A stretch of 64,000 nt of DNA from Aeoliella sp052161615 (GCF_052161615.1 NZ_CP197417.1:5828001-5892000); one strand, 5' to 3'; counted from the first letter of the stretch, positions 8,969-19,216 are shown. Translations and numbers: made by a program. Notes: generated by a model not told the origin, from the sequence alone.

Positions 8969-9352
8969 TCACACCTGAAGGCAGATGTGTAGAGAGATAA
9001 GGGTGTGCGGCACCTGAGAATCGCCGCAGCGAAGAGAAGCAAACCTTAAAGAGGATAATGCAGCGGGGACTTGGTTAGCAACGTCCGATTCAGTTGCTGT
9101 CATTCCACCAGGGTCACGGAACTCGTGTACACTGGTCGTCGCCGGCTGCTGCGTCGGGTTAGGCGTATTATCGCCACAGCACATCGGACCACACCGGCAG
9201 ATTTCACCACAGCAGCAAGTCTTATCCACTGTAGATTGCCTGGCCGATAAGCACTCAAGTGTATCCCGCCTGGCGTAGAACCCACTTACGACGAAGCTCA
9301 GCGAGAGGCTGACCGCCATCAAACAACGGAAATAGGGCCGCGCGGGGTTCAT
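8969..9352 (-). CDS. Secreted Cys-rich protein 1 (putative metal-binding)
   Basis: 127 residues from the ATG at 9352, giving a clear signal peptide (FRCLMAVSLSLSFVVSG). The mature N-terminus has a Cys cluster, TCCCGEICRCGPMCCG, followed by a Thr/Pro-rich linker and a hydrophobic, Cys-containing C-terminus (LRCGDSQ ... LHICLQV). The genes at 12538 and 31730 have the same plan: signal peptide, CC-x-C cluster, linker, hydrophobic Cys tail. The position beside copper-efflux genes suggests periplasmic copper or other soft-metal binding. An upstream TTG start at 9415 is possible. Confidence 0.6.
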   Translation of the reverse strand: MNPARPYFRCLMAVSLSLSFVVSGFYARRDTLECLSARQSTVDKTCCCGEICRCGPMCCGDNTPNPTQQPATTSVHEFRDPGGMTATESDVANQVPAALSSLRFASLRCGDSQVPHTLISLHICLQV

Positions 9353-9448
9353 GACACTATCGTAGCTTACAGAAGGAAGGTTGGTCACATCGTGCCAACA
9401 AGCACTCTTGACCAATCACTTCCTGGACGAAGGAGCTGGATTAGATCT

Positions 9449-10330
9449 TCAGTGGAGCGAATGCCGTGCCGCATTGCCATTGGGATGCGAGTTAACGTTA
9501 TCTAGCCACATTAGCTCCAACTCCGCCACTCCCCGAATTCCATAAGTCTCCTTCAGGGCAAGATTTGCGACCACTTCCTGAGCACGACGTGCAAATGCAT
9601 GCACCTTCACCGAACCTCGGTGCTCGGTCAAGAAGTGTGCCAGAGACGCACACTGACCGTAGAAAACGCTCACTCTCTCTGCCGGAGGGTATTGCTTTGC
9701 CGCTAACAAATCCTCCAACGAGTAAGCGATACCCCGTTCCAGCCCATTACGGAGGTCATCACCATGGAGCGCGAGCTTGGATGGCGGATCTGCAAGTAGC
9801 GCCAACCCCTCATCATACCACAAAGGCGGCGCACCCTCGCGGAAGTGGTCGGCAATTAGAATGTGCGTTAGTTCGTGAGGCAATACTTTCTGGAGATAAC
9901 CTGCCACGTCCGTTCGCAGATCAATCCGCCTGCTCTTGATGGACCCAGTTTCGGGGGTTACAAGCGAGGAACCTAATGTCTCCATCGCCGCTCGGCCCAC
10001 GATAGCCCCATACTTCCGCTTGCTGGAGTGCAAGAAGACCTCGCATCGGGGCTGCCACTTCTGCTTATCAGTTTCAAAGCTATACAAGTCGGCGAGCTCG
10101 CTGCGCAGCTTCTCGCAATGCCGAGCCACCTGCTCCGCTTCGTTAGCACTCTTAAATGAGCACACGCGAAAGCTGCCCGTGGATGCCCACCAGCAGCGAG
10201 ATTGGTACGCGTGGGTAACCTGATGACAAGTGCAGTTAGCCGAATCACAACCGATTGCTACCAACGCGGCATCGGCGCTGAGAATAAAGACGGCCATGAA
10301 CAGCCAGCGCTGAAGTGGGGACATCGGCAA
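9449..10330 (-). CDS. Secreted peptidase MA-like (HExxH) protein
   Basis: 293 residues with a hydrophobic N-terminal segment (WLFMAVFILSADAALVAIGC) that may be a lipoprotein or membrane signal. A zinc-peptidase motif HELTH is followed about 20 residues later by LWYDEGLALL, the WxxEGLA pattern of peptidase MA/DUF1570-type gluzincins. Eight Cys lie in the mature N-terminal region (CDSANCTCHQ and beyond). Most family members are predicted extracytoplasmic metalloproteases without known substrates. It follows the Cys-rich gene on the same strand at 97 bp, so the two may be co-transcribed. Confidence 0.7.
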   Translation of the reverse strand: MPMSPLQRWLFMAVFILSADAALVAIGCDSANCTCHQVTHAYQSRCWWASTGSFRVCSFKSANEAEQVARHCEKLRSELADLYSFETDKQKWQPRCEVFLHSSKRKYGAIVGRAAMETLGSSLVTPETGSIKSRRIDLRTDVAGYLQKVLPHELTHILIADHFREGAPPLWYDEGLALLADPPSKLALHGDDLRNGLERGIAYSLEDLLAAKQYPPAERVSVFYGQCASLAHFLTEHRGSVKVHAFARRAQEVVANLALKETYGIRGVAELELMWLDNVNSHPNGNAARHSLH

Positions 10331-11006
10331 AACCTAGAATCAAGGGTGAAGGCAGTCGCGAAGCGTTAGGCAAGAGCCATTCCACATCCCTCTGCCGAGG
10401 CGAAACCTAACGACGTAAGATGTCATCTAGGTGAGACTTAAGCCGATTCCGCATTTTTCGTGGCGCGTGGGCTTTGCGAGGTGAATGCTTAAAACGTTGG
10501 CACGTATCTGCCGCCTCCCGAAGCACAAGCCAGATGGAATGTGCCGCTTTCGCAGACAAGTCAGGGCGAATTTAGGACAATCACGACGTCAACGTCGCGG
10601 ATGAAGTCGTGATTGCCCAGCAGGCCTTCTGGCTCCGTAGGCCGCAACTTCGCGCGAAAATCAAATGTGCCAGGGCTAACGCGGCATACTCTGAAGTGGA
10701 TGAGGGGCGGCTCCGGCTCGCATAGATCGAGCCTTGGTAGTCATCCGCTAGCACCATAATTGGAAGAGCGGTCTCGAAAACTGACCCTGATGGAGTTCGA
10801 TAGCAAGACGATCACCCCGCAGCCTTTACCTAATCCCTACGACCACCATAGCCCGGATGCGTTACACCATTCCCGAGCGGTTGGTTTGTAAGGCGAGAGC
10901 CGATTGTGTCGAAAAAATCAGTTGGTTCGTGGACTCCTTGCACGAGCGATTGCGAGTGCGGGATAGCTTCGGGATAAGATCCAGAAGGATGGGGGGTACA
11001 GCGTCG
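10331..11006. other. Intergenic region before the RND efflux operon
   Basis: About 680 bp between divergent units. It should hold promoters for both the HExxH protein (leftward) and the efflux operon (rightward). I see no clear -35/-10 pair or known operator. The open frame from 10857 into the next gene is likely untranslated upstream sequence. Confidence 0.4.
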
Positions 11007-12488
11007 ATGATAAGCGTCCCGTACAGGATCGGTACTTCGATTGCCATTGGGCTCTCACTGCTGTGCTCACTTGGCTGCCGCACAAACAGCGCGACAAGTT
11101 GGGCAGTCTCCTCTCGGTCACAGCAGAAGCCAGCCGGACGGGCCGAGTGCTCACCTTCTGTGGAGGAAGATGCTGCCGACGTGCAGCTTACGGCATTGGA
11201 GGAATCTGTCCCGCCTCCCATTCCCACGGTGGAGGAGTTTGGCGTCTCGGGAGGATCAACGGAGCAGCACGTCGTCGCCTCACTCGCTGAACTGGAAGCG
11301 TATGCCATCGACGCCAATCCGAGGCTCCGCCGCTTGCGTGAGGAAGCCGCTGCCGAATGGGCACAAGTCCGCTACGTGGATAAGCTCCCCGATCCATCCA
11401 TTGGTGCCACTGCGTTCGCACCGCCAATGAACCTTGACCCCGATCGGCAATTAGCAAATCTCGAAGTGATGCAAACCATACCTTGGATCGGGCGATTACG
11501 AGCGGAGGCTCAGCGTTCCAGTTTTGAAGCTCTGGCGGCGGTCAATGATTACCAAGCTGAGCGGTTGCGCGTAATGGGTGACCTCCGTGTAGCGTGGTAT
11601 CGACTCTATGTCCTGAATAAGCAGGTTGAAACGACCGAAGCTGAGAAGTTGCAGCTCGAAACCTTGATCACTTCAGCGAACGCGCGCGTGCGCAACGGTA
11701 CGGCAGCACCAGGGGATGTGTTACTTGCAACGCTAGAACTGAGCAGCTTGCAGGAACAACTGATCTCTTATCGCCAAGAAATGGTTGCAACTGCGGCGGA
11801 AATCAACCGCTTGGCCGGTCGACGCGGGCACTATCCCATTGATCCGCCCGCAATGATTTCTGCGGAACTGCCGGATTGGGACTATGAGCTTTTGCAGAGT
11901 ACGGCGTTCGCTCAGCAGCCGGAACTCAACGCGGCTCGGATGAGAGCGGCTGCGACGCGGTGGGGGATCGAAGTCGCCCGCTTGCAGCGACGGCCCGATC
12001 TGACATTCGGCGCCGAATGGATCATCATGGATGCGCCGGGTGCTACAGCCCCCGACGCCGGCCAGGATTCAGCAATGATCGGCGTGAGCGCCACTGTCCC
12101 CCTCTGGCGAGATAAGTACGACGCAATGGTTTCCGAGGCCTCGCGCATGCATCGAGCCGCCCATGCCTCTGAGGACGAAGTAATTCAGGAGCTTGAGGCA
12201 TTGATTCGCGGCCTCTGGGAGGAAGTCCAGGCGAGCCACCAGACGGTCCAGCTCTATGAGCACACGATCCTTCCGCAGGCGCGCCAGACATTCGAAGCCG
12301 ATCAGGCGTCTCTGGCCAATAATGCCGTCACTTTCGACCGAGTCATTCGAGATTATCGATCCCTATTGAACATGCAGCTCGGCTACCATCGGGCATTGGG
12401 CCAACTCGCTTCGGCGACCGCCCGCCTGCAGCAGACGATTGGCACGGATTTAGTGATAATTCCCAGCGATGGGCAGTTAGTCGACTAG
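11007..12488 (+). CDS. TolC/CusC-type outer-membrane factor of a heavy-metal RND pump
   Basis: 493 residues from the ATG at 11007, chosen because it opens a lipoprotein signal peptide (IGLSLLCSLGC lipobox). The open frame extends 50 codons upstream, but without signal features. Residues after 100 show the long helical repeats of the OEP family (ANARVRNGTAAPGDVLLA; LREEAAAEWAQVRYVDKLPDPSIGA is a typical heavy-metal OMF opening). It forms the outer-membrane duct for the adaptor and pump downstream. The gene order OMF, Cys-rich protein, adaptor, pump on one strand indicates one operon. Confidence 0.85.
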   Translation: MISVPYRIGTSIAIGLSLLCSLGCRTNSATSWAVSSRSQQKPAGRAECSPSVEEDAADVQLTALEESVPPPIPTVEEFGVSGGSTEQHVVASLAELEAYAIDANPRLRRLREEAAAEWAQVRYVDKLPDPSIGATAFAPPMNLDPDRQLANLEVMQTIPWIGRLRAEAQRSSFEALAAVNDYQAERLRVMGDLRVAWYRLYVLNKQVETTEAEKLQLETLITSANARVRNGTAAPGDVLLATLELSSLQEQLISYRQEMVATAAEINRLAGRRGHYPIDPPAMISAELPDWDYELLQSTAFAQQPELNAARMRAAATRWGIEVARLQRRPDLTFGAEWIIMDAPGATAPDAGQDSAMIGVSATVPLWRDKYDAMVSEASRMHRAAHASEDEVIQELEALIRGLWEEVQASHQTVQLYEHTILPQARQTFEADQASLANNAVTFDRVIRDYRSLLNMQLGYHRALGQLASATARLQQTIGTDLVIIPSDGQLVD

Positions 12489-12537
12489 ACATCCCCTTGC
12501 GACAGGAGCAAGATATACTAGGTGTAAGGGATTTCTA

Positions 12538-12942
12538 ATGGACGCACGATCTCATAAGCTGAAAGCCACTCTCCCGCTCCTGCTGGCGATGTCGATCGCC
12601 GTAAGCGACTTCGGAGATCTTGCGCTAGCTGGCCGCTGCACGGACACCCCCAATGGCGTTCTCCCGAATACCTGCTGCGCAAATGGGTGTCGCTGTTCTC
12701 GGGAGACTAAAGAGCCGAGCCCATGCTGCTGCGTAAAGGAGTCCCCTACGCGGCAGCCTCAGCCGCCGAGGTCCGCTGTCAATACTTTGCCGTTAGAGCT
12801 CAAATTGGCTCCGTTGACTAACACCGCTTTCGCTTCCGCAACGTTCACCCAGGTCAGCAGGCTGCCGTTTACTGCCGAGGCGAAATTCTTTTCCCCAAGC
12901 GGACCCTCTCTTCGATTGCTGTGCTGTATCTGGCGCATTTGA
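12538..12942 (+). CDS. Secreted Cys-rich protein 2 (putative metal-binding)
   Basis: 134 residues with a signal peptide (LPLLLAMSIAVSD). After it comes a Cys cluster with NTCCANGCRCS and PSPCCCVKE, a Pro-rich linker, and a hydrophobic tail ending LRLLCCIWRI. It sits between the outer-membrane factor and the adaptor of the RND pump, so a periplasmic metal-binding accessory role is likely. It resembles the proteins at 8969 and 31730 in layout, not strongly in sequence. AAGGGA precedes the ATG. Confidence 0.65.
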   Translation: MDARSHKLKATLPLLLAMSIAVSDFGDLALAGRCTDTPNGVLPNTCCANGCRCSRETKEPSPCCCVKESPTRQPQPPRSAVNTLPLELKLAPLTNTAFASATFTQVSRLPFTAEAKFFSPSGPSLRLLCCIWRI

Positions 12943-13067
12943 TCGCTCTGGCTACCGGTGCGCGCTCATCTCAGCGTAACCCTGGCACCGTAGCTGTTTC
13001 TTTTGTCTTCAGAGCGTGCTGCACTTCATTCTCGCGCTACGAGCGAGCCATCCAAAAGGACTTCGAT

Positions 13068-15143
13068 ATGTCCATGACGGAATCATCATCGCCTAGATCT
13101 CCCGTGGTGCCTGAGAAGGTACCGCTGGGAGGCCGAATGGCTTGGATCAGTTCACGCTTACTTTCGGTGGGGCTCTTTTTTGCCACAGGAGTAGTGCTCA
13201 TCGCGCTATTGGGTGTGGCCCAAAGGCTCAACTGGATTCGTGCAGAGCCTGCGTCCGGCTCCGTCACCTCTGGTGACGCCGATAGCGGAACGATTTACAC
13301 CTGCCCCATGCATCCCAATATTCGCCAACCAACGACAGGTAGATGCCCCATCTGTGGGATGGAGTTGGTCCCCGCTTCGAGCTCGGGGGGTGCATCGCTT
13401 GATGAGTATGCCGTGCACGTCGAATCCGCCCAACGACGCTTGGCCAATATTGAAACTGCCGAAGTTAAAAGCGAGCCCCTGTCCGCCACCCTCCGCACGA
13501 TCGGCGCGATTGCAATCGACGAAAGCCGGCAAGCAACCATCGCCGCTTACGTCGGCGGTCGTTTAGAGCGACTATTTGCCGACTACACGGGCGTACGAAT
13601 CGACAAGGGAGATCATCTCGCCATCATCTACAGCCCTCAGCTTTTTGGCGCTCAGGCCGAATATATCGAAGCACGGCGCGCCCTTGAGGCCGCCGTCGGC
13701 AGTATTCCCGCGGTTCGGCAGGCGCAGGAGTCGCTGGCTGCCAATACGCTGCACCGGCTTAAAGAATTCGGAATGACCGACGAGCAGCTTCGGCAACTTG
13801 AACAGGGGGGCGAACCCCAATCGCGGCTCACCATCTACGCCCCGCAAGGCGGCACAGTTGTCGAAAAGCTAGCGATCGAAGGCAACTATGTTGAAGCGGG
13901 CGACCCCATCTACCGCATTGCCGAACTCTCCACCGTTTGGCTCATGCTGAAACTCTTCCCTGAGGATGCCGACATGGTGCGCTTCGGCCAAAGGGTCGAT
14001 GCGACGGTGCAGTCACTGTCCGGGCAAACCTTAGTCGGCCGTGTCGCGTTCATAGACCCTACTGTTGATCCAGAAAACCGAACCGTCGATGTCCGGGTCG
14101 AACTCGATAACCAGGAGGGACGCCTGCGGCCGGGCGATTATGCCGAGGCGCGCATCCAGCTTCCGATTGGTCCCAAAGGGGAAGTGTTTGACGCACACCT
14201 TGCTGGAAAGTGGATCAGCCCGATGCATCCGCAGATAGTCAGAGACGAGCCTGGGCAGTGCCCTATTTGCGGAATGGATCTCGTGCCGACCTCGGAGTAC
14301 GGTTACGCGACCACGGCAGTACCGCAACCCGAATCCATCTATGTGCCTCGGTCGGCAGTTCTGCTCGCCGGAGGGTCCAGCGTCGTCTATGTCGAAACGG
14401 AGCCCGGTAGGTTTGAAATTCGGCCCATCAACATTGGGCCCATTTTGGAAGATAAGATCATTATCCTCGAAGGCCTCAAGCCGGGTGAGCAGGTAGCCAC
14501 GTCGGGCAATTTTCTGATTGATTCTCAGATGCAGCTTGCGGGTAAACCAAGCTTGATCGATCCGACGCGGGCGATTGCCAAGCAGCAGGACCGGAAAGGG
14601 CCACTGGAATTCGAGGAGATCGCAATCGTGCCAGTTGCTGACGAGAATGGCACGAAGCTTGAACAACTTTACGCGGCTTACTTCGAGGTCCAGCAGGCCC
14701 TTACGGCTGACCAAACACCCCCCGCTGAGGCTGCGCGACAACTCGCCGCGCTGGCGCGCGACTTGGCCGACGCCCGCGAACTTCCGGAGGCATCGCGTAA
14801 GCTTGTTCAAGAGATTTCTACAGAAGGCGAGCACTTGCATCACATGGATCTGGCAGGCGCACGAAAGGCTTTCAAGCCGATCAGTCATGCGATCGTCACG
14901 CTGGCTACCCAAGTTCGGAGTGCCGAATCGCAGAACTCCTTTACCCACTTCTTCTGCCCGATGGTCCCTGGCGGCGGAGGCGATTGGTTGCAAGCCGGTG
15001 GAGAATTATTGAATCCCTACTTCGGAAGCCAAATGCTTCGCTGCGGCGAGAAGGTGGCCGAGTATGGTGGTGGGGAGAAAAAACCTGCCGAATCACAGCC
15101 GCCCCAGCCTGATGCCCCGCATCCTCCTAGTGAAGGGGTATAA
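13068..15143 (+). CDS. cusB: CusB-type RND periplasmic adaptor with two metal-binding zinc-ribbon domains
   Basis: 691 residues from the ATG at 13068 (AAAAGGA 7 bases before), with one N-terminal membrane anchor (LLSVGLFFATGVVLIALLG). Two CPMHP/SPMHP...CPICGM domains occur, at about residues 80-105 and 385-410. They are the heavy-metal-binding domains seen in CusB relatives and copper ATPases, here duplicated within one adaptor. The barrel-sandwich and beta-barrel regions lie between and around them. A C-terminal DUF3347-like helical region (LYAAYFEVQQAL) and a final FFCPM segment may be additional metal ligands. It links pump and OMF and delivers Cu/Ag. Confidence 0.9.
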   Translation: MSMTESSSPRSPVVPEKVPLGGRMAWISSRLLSVGLFFATGVVLIALLGVAQRLNWIRAEPASGSVTSGDADSGTIYTCPMHPNIRQPTTGRCPICGMELVPASSSGGASLDEYAVHVESAQRRLANIETAEVKSEPLSATLRTIGAIAIDESRQATIAAYVGGRLERLFADYTGVRIDKGDHLAIIYSPQLFGAQAEYIEARRALEAAVGSIPAVRQAQESLAANTLHRLKEFGMTDEQLRQLEQGGEPQSRLTIYAPQGGTVVEKLAIEGNYVEAGDPIYRIAELSTVWLMLKLFPEDADMVRFGQRVDATVQSLSGQTLVGRVAFIDPTVDPENRTVDVRVELDNQEGRLRPGDYAEARIQLPIGPKGEVFDAHLAGKWISPMHPQIVRDEPGQCPICGMDLVPTSEYGYATTAVPQPESIYVPRSAVLLAGGSSVVYVETEPGRFEIRPINIGPILEDKIIILEGLKPGEQVATSGNFLIDSQMQLAGKPSLIDPTRAIAKQQDRKGPLEFEEIAIVPVADENGTKLEQLYAAYFEVQQALTADQTPPAEAARQLAALARDLADARELPEASRKLVQEISTEGEHLHHMDLAGARKAFKPISHAIVTLATQVRSAESQNSFTHFFCPMVPGGGGDWLQAGGELLNPYFGSQMLRCGEKVAEYGGGEKKPAESQPPQPDAPHPPSEGV

Positions 15144-15145
15144 GC

Positions 15146-18100
15146 ATGTTGCGAGCTGCTATTGCCTTTTGTGTGCGTCAGCCGCTGCTGGCGGTGCTCG
15201 GCTTCGTCGCCCTGGCGGCGATTGGCGGCTACTGTGCCACCATCGTTCCCATAGATGCCATTCCCAATGTTGGGGAGAACCAAGTCATTGTCTTTACGGA
15301 GTGGCCAGGTCGCTCACCAAAGGATGTTGAAGACCAGATCACTTATCCCTTATCCGTAGCTTTGCTCACAGTGCCTCATGCCGAGAGCGTGCGGGGTAAG
15401 AGCATGTTTGGCTACAGCTTTGTTCAGATCACATTTGACGATGGCACGGACTTCTATTGGGCTCGCACACGTGTGCTTGAGCGACTGGGAACTGCTATTG
15501 GTTCACTGCCGGAAGGAGTCACGCCGACACTGGGCCCCGATGCCACGGCGCTAGGCCAAGTCTTCTACTACGTGCTGCAAGGGCCACGTGGGATGAATCT
15601 CGCGGAATTGCGCACCTTACAGGATTACGTCATTCGGTATGAACTTCAGTCAGTTCCTGGCGTCAGTGAAGTCGCCAGCGTCGGCGGCTACGTGCGTCAG
15701 TACCAAATTGAAGTCGATCCCGACTCGCTTCGGTTCCATGACGTACCGCTAGAGTCCTTGATTGCCGCCGTCAAAGAATCGAACATCGACGTCGGTGCGA
15801 AAACGGTCGAATCTGGCGGTATGGAGTACCTCATCCGGGGTCGCGGTTTCATTGGCCAAGGCAAAGACATTGAAGAGTCTCTGTCGGACATCGAGGAGAC
15901 AGTGGTACTGTCTCGCGGCGGCATACCGGTTCGCATACGCGACCTCAGTCAAGTACAGGTGGGGCCCGATTATCGCAGCGGAGCCATTGATCTCAATGGT
16001 ACGGAGGCCGTGGGGGGCATCGTGGTGATGCGGTTTGGAGAGAACCCGCGGGCAGTCATCGAGCGCGTTCTCGAAAAAATAGAGCAGATTGAACCAGGAC
16101 TTGAAGGAGTCAAAGTGGTCCCCGTGTACGACCGCACGGGGCTCATCGACGAGACGGTGGCGACGTTGAGCGAATCGCTGCGAGAGGAACTGATCATCAC
16201 GGCGGTGGTAATCGTCATTTTCCTTCTTCACGTCCGCGCCAGCTTGATCGTCGCCATTACGCTGCCCATGGCCGTGCTAATGACCTTCATCGGCATGCGG
16301 ATCTTTAGCATCGACGCCAACATCATGTCGCTTGCTGGCATCGCCATCGCCATCGGCGAAGTGGCCGACTTGGGCATCATTATATCGGAGAATGTTTATC
16401 AGCACTTGACGGATTGGGAGGCGAGCCGAGGTAAGGGTGAGCAGGATCGGCGTAGTAGAGTTGACGTGATTATTGACGCCGCGTACGAGGTGGCGCCCGC
16501 AGTGATGACTGGCGTCTCGACGACGATCCTCAGCTTCCTGCCCGTGTTCTTTTTGACGGGCCGCGACATGAAGCTCTTCTCCCCATTAGCATGGACGAAG
16601 ACGTTTGCGATGTTTGCAGCGCTATTGGTGGCCGTGCTCTTGGTCCCTGCACTATGCCGATTACTCCTGCACAGCGCTCGCTGGCCGCTATGGCGGGGCG
16701 CGATCGTCGCAGTCGTCGCGGGGCTGGCTGGCGTAATAGCAACAGCAGTGTTTTGGGAGCCGTGGCTTAAACAAGCGATGGCCATTCCCTTCTGGGCCGC
16801 GGCCACCGGAGCCGGCCTGCTGGTAGGTCTTCTCACGCTGGTAATGACCCGCGAGAGGCTACGTCCGATTGAAGAAAATCCTACCAGCCTCCTCATCCTG
16901 TGGATCTACGAGCCGGTTCTTCGCTTCTTGCTGGCTCACAAATTCTCTTTCATGATCCTCCCGGGGCTCATCATCTTCCTTGGGGCCGGGGCTTGGTTCG
17001 GTCTGCCGACGATTCTCTACCCAGCTGAACAGTTCGCTCGGGTGCTTGGTACGGAGCCGAATGATGTACCGGGCTACGTCGACCTGAAACACCGGTTTCC
17101 GGGCCTCCGCACCGATGACTGGATCGCCCTCGACGAGGGGACATGGTTTTACATGCCAACACTCTATCCTGCGGGAAGTTTTTCCCAGGGGATGGAGGTG
17201 CTCCAGACCCAAGATGCACTGATCGCCCAAATCCCCGAAGTGGAGAACGTGCTGGGTAAGCTGGGTAGGGCCGAGTCGGCCCTCGATCCTGCGCCCAAGG
17301 AAATGATCGAAACCTACGTGATGCTCAAGCCGGAGACGGAGTGGCGTGAAGGCGTGACCATCGAGTCGATCTGGGAGGAAATCAATCAGCTTGCGACGCT
17401 TCCTGGCATTACGCCCGCCTCTCCGCTGCAGCCCATCGAGGGACGCGTGGTCATGCTGCAAAGCGGCATTAAGGCTCCCATGGCGATCCGTATCTATGGC
17501 GACACGCTTGACGGCTTGGCTTCGGCCGCTCGTGATGTAGCGGCGCGGTTGCGAGAAATTCCGCAAGTCAACGCTGCGACGGTCAACCCGGACATTGTGC
17601 TTGGCGTTCCCTACGTCGAGTTCGAGGTAAACCGCGAAACCGCGGCCCGCTTTGGCATGTCCACGATGGCTGTCAACCAGATCATTGAGTCGGCCCTCGG
17701 AGGCATGAACCTTACTCTGACGGTCGAGGGACGAGAACGGTATCCAATCCGCGTTCGCTACCAACGTGATCTGCGCGAGCGAATCGACGACCTGCCTCGA
17801 CTACCCGTTGTAACTCCGGCAGGAGAAGTGGTTCCCTTAGAGACGCTGGCCGAGATGACAACGACCTGGGGGCCCGGCATGATCAGCAGTGAAGACGCCC
17901 GTTTGGTCGCCCACGTCGCCTTCGCCCCCTCGGGAATGACCGGCGACTTAGAAACGGTTGACGCGGTCAATACTCAACTCCGCGCGGACCAAGCTAGCGG
18001 GGCGTTAAACTTACCGACCGGCTATGGCCTTCTACCCGTTGGTTCGTTCCAGAATCAAATCGAAGCCAATCGACGATTGATGGTGCTTATCCCGATCGTG

Positions 18101-18622
18101 ATCCTTCTGGTTTTGCTCGTCATTTACCTGAACTTTCGAAATCTGCCCCTCTCGCTAATCATCTTCTCACAGATTCCGATTGCCATATTCGGCGGTATGA
18201 TCGGCCTGGGAATATTTCAGGTGGAGATGAACACGGCCATCTGGATTGGTATCATTGCACTGATCGGAATCGCCGTGGACGATGGCGTGGTTATTGCGAC
18301 TTACATGGAGCAGCTATTCGCTCGTCATCCCATTTTATCGGTCGAGGACTTGCGTGAACTGACCGTTCAAGCAGGCCGCCGACGCATTCGGCCCTGCCTG
18401 ATGACAGCGTTTACGACCTTTGCGGCGCTGCTCCCGCTAATGATCGCCACTGGCCGCGGCGCCGATGTCGCCCGAGCGATGGCCCTGCCGGTTTTTTTCG
18501 GGATGTTCGTTGAACTCGTATCGTTATTCGTCGTCCCCGTGTTGTACTGCGGATACATGGAGTTCAAGCTGCGCATGCGATGGGAAGATCCTCGATGGGA
18601 AGCCGATGCTAATCTGGGGTAG
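15146..18622 (+). CDS. cusA: CusA/CzcA-type heavy-metal RND efflux pump
   Basis: 1158 residues; the start codon lies 2 bp after the adaptor stop, so the two are coupled. Conserved HME-RND features are visible: the N-terminal helix with RQPLLAVLGFVALAAIG, the SVPGVSEVASVGGYVRQYQ segment, GEVADLGIIISENV in TM4, and GIAVDDGVVIATYMEQLF near the C-terminus. It is about 110 residues longer than typical CusA. The extra length lies around residues 500-580, where additional hydrophobic segments occur. It uses proton motive force to move Cu(I)/Ag(I), or possibly Zn/Co, from the periplasm or cytoplasm. Adaptor metal domains favour copper or silver. Confidence 0.93.
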   Translation: MLRAAIAFCVRQPLLAVLGFVALAAIGGYCATIVPIDAIPNVGENQVIVFTEWPGRSPKDVEDQITYPLSVALLTVPHAESVRGKSMFGYSFVQITFDDGTDFYWARTRVLERLGTAIGSLPEGVTPTLGPDATALGQVFYYVLQGPRGMNLAELRTLQDYVIRYELQSVPGVSEVASVGGYVRQYQIEVDPDSLRFHDVPLESLIAAVKESNIDVGAKTVESGGMEYLIRGRGFIGQGKDIEESLSDIEETVVLSRGGIPVRIRDLSQVQVGPDYRSGAIDLNGTEAVGGIVVMRFGENPRAVIERVLEKIEQIEPGLEGVKVVPVYDRTGLIDETVATLSESLREELIITAVVIVIFLLHVRASLIVAITLPMAVLMTFIGMRIFSIDANIMSLAGIAIAIGEVADLGIIISENVYQHLTDWEASRGKGEQDRRSRVDVIIDAAYEVAPAVMTGVSTTILSFLPVFFLTGRDMKLFSPLAWTKTFAMFAALLVAVLLVPALCRLLLHSARWPLWRGAIVAVVAGLAGVIATAVFWEPWLKQAMAIPFWAAATGAGLLVGLLTLVMTRERLRPIEENPTSLLILWIYEPVLRFLLAHKFSFMILPGLIIFLGAGAWFGLPTILYPAEQFARVLGTEPNDVPGYVDLKHRFPGLRTDDWIALDEGTWFYMPTLYPAGSFSQGMEVLQTQDALIAQIPEVENVLGKLGRAESALDPAPKEMIETYVMLKPETEWREGVTIESIWEEINQLATLPGITPASPLQPIEGRVVMLQSGIKAPMAIRIYGDTLDGLASAARDVAARLREIPQVNAATVNPDIVLGVPYVEFEVNRETAARFGMSTMAVNQIIESALGGMNLTLTVEGRERYPIRVRYQRDLRERIDDLPRLPVVTPAGEVVPLETLAEMTTTWGPGMISSEDARLVAHVAFAPSGMTGDLETVDAVNTQLRADQASGALNLPTGYGLLPVGSFQNQIEANRRLMVLIPIVILLVLLVIYLNFRNLPLSLIIFSQIPIAIFGGMIGLGIFQVEMNTAIWIGIIALIGIAVDDGVVIATYMEQLFARHPILSVEDLRELTVQAGRRRIRPCLMTAFTTFAALLPLMIATGRGADVARAMALPVFFGMFVELVSLFVVPVLYCGYMEFKLRMRWEDPRWEADANLG

Positions 18623-18704
18623 CACTAACGGGCGAATGGGTCGTAAGCCAGGTCTGAACGCTGATGTTTCCAAGATGTTTCTGAATTTCACAAGGAGTAT
18701 CGCG

Positions 18705-19082
18705 ATGTCCAGTTCTCTAAACTTCAGTGGGTGGATAATTACCCTCATTGTAACCGCGGCCTTCCTGGGGTGCTCCGCGCAAGAGCAACTCGAGCCGAAG
18801 ACGACGACTACGCCTCCATCTCAACCAGCTGCCGCTGAAACGGCAGAAAGTAGTGAAGACGACGCAAAAATCGAAGCAGCACTTGCGACTTTATCACCGG
18901 AAGACCGGGCGCTCGCCGAGAAGCAACAGACCTGCCCCGTCACGGATGAGCTCTTAGGCAGCATGGGTACACCCATCAAGGTCACTGTGGAGGGCCGTGA
19001 AGTGTTCTTATGCTGCCAGGGCTGTGAGGACGAGATTAAAAGCAACTTTGCGAAGTACGAGGCGAAATTGCCAGATGCCTAG
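18705..19082 (+). CDS. Lipoprotein with TRASH/YHS-like metal-binding domain
   Basis: 125 residues from the ATG at 18705 (AAGGAG 8 bases before). A lipobox (AAFLGC) is followed by a Ser/Glu/Thr-rich linker, then a domain with TCPVTDELLGSMG and EVFLCCQGCEDEI. The C-P-V-T, GS-x-G and F-CC-x-x-C pattern is that of TRASH/YHS metal-sensing folds found in copper-handling proteins. It directly follows the RND pump on the same strand and is probably a periplasmic metal chaperone or sink of the same operon. Confidence 0.75.
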   Translation: MSSSLNFSGWIITLIVTAAFLGCSAQEQLEPKTTTTPPSQPAAAETAESSEDDAKIEAALATLSPEDRALAEKQQTCPVTDELLGSMGTPIKVTVEGREVFLCCQGCEDEIKSNFAKYEAKLPDA

Positions 19083-19159
19083 TCGGTACCGTGGTCTTTG
19101 CACCAAGAAACCCTCTGATGCTAGCGAAGTCGGCGCCGCCGATTTGCGGATAAAGAAAA

Positions 19160-19185
19160 GGCCACGGCGTATCCACGCCGTGGCC
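19160..19185 (-). terminator. 11-bp hairpin terminator between convergent genes
   Basis: GGCCACGGCGT (19160-19170) and ACGCCGTGGCC (19175-19185) form a perfect 11-bp stem with a 4-base loop. On the minus strand it is followed by a T-rich run (TTTTCTTTA), which fits termination of the copper-storage gene. On the plus strand it may also end the efflux operon. Confidence 0.85.
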
Positions 19186-19216
19186 TGAGCCTCAGTGGGA
19201 GTGCACAACGACCAAC

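Noticed and set aside
14031..14993. Long minus-strand frame opposite the CusB gene
   Set aside because: Antisense shadow of a well-supported gene; no domain is recognisable in the translation.
16859..17764. Long minus-strand frame opposite the CusA gene
   Set aside because: Antisense shadow in high-GC coding DNA with no recognisable motif.
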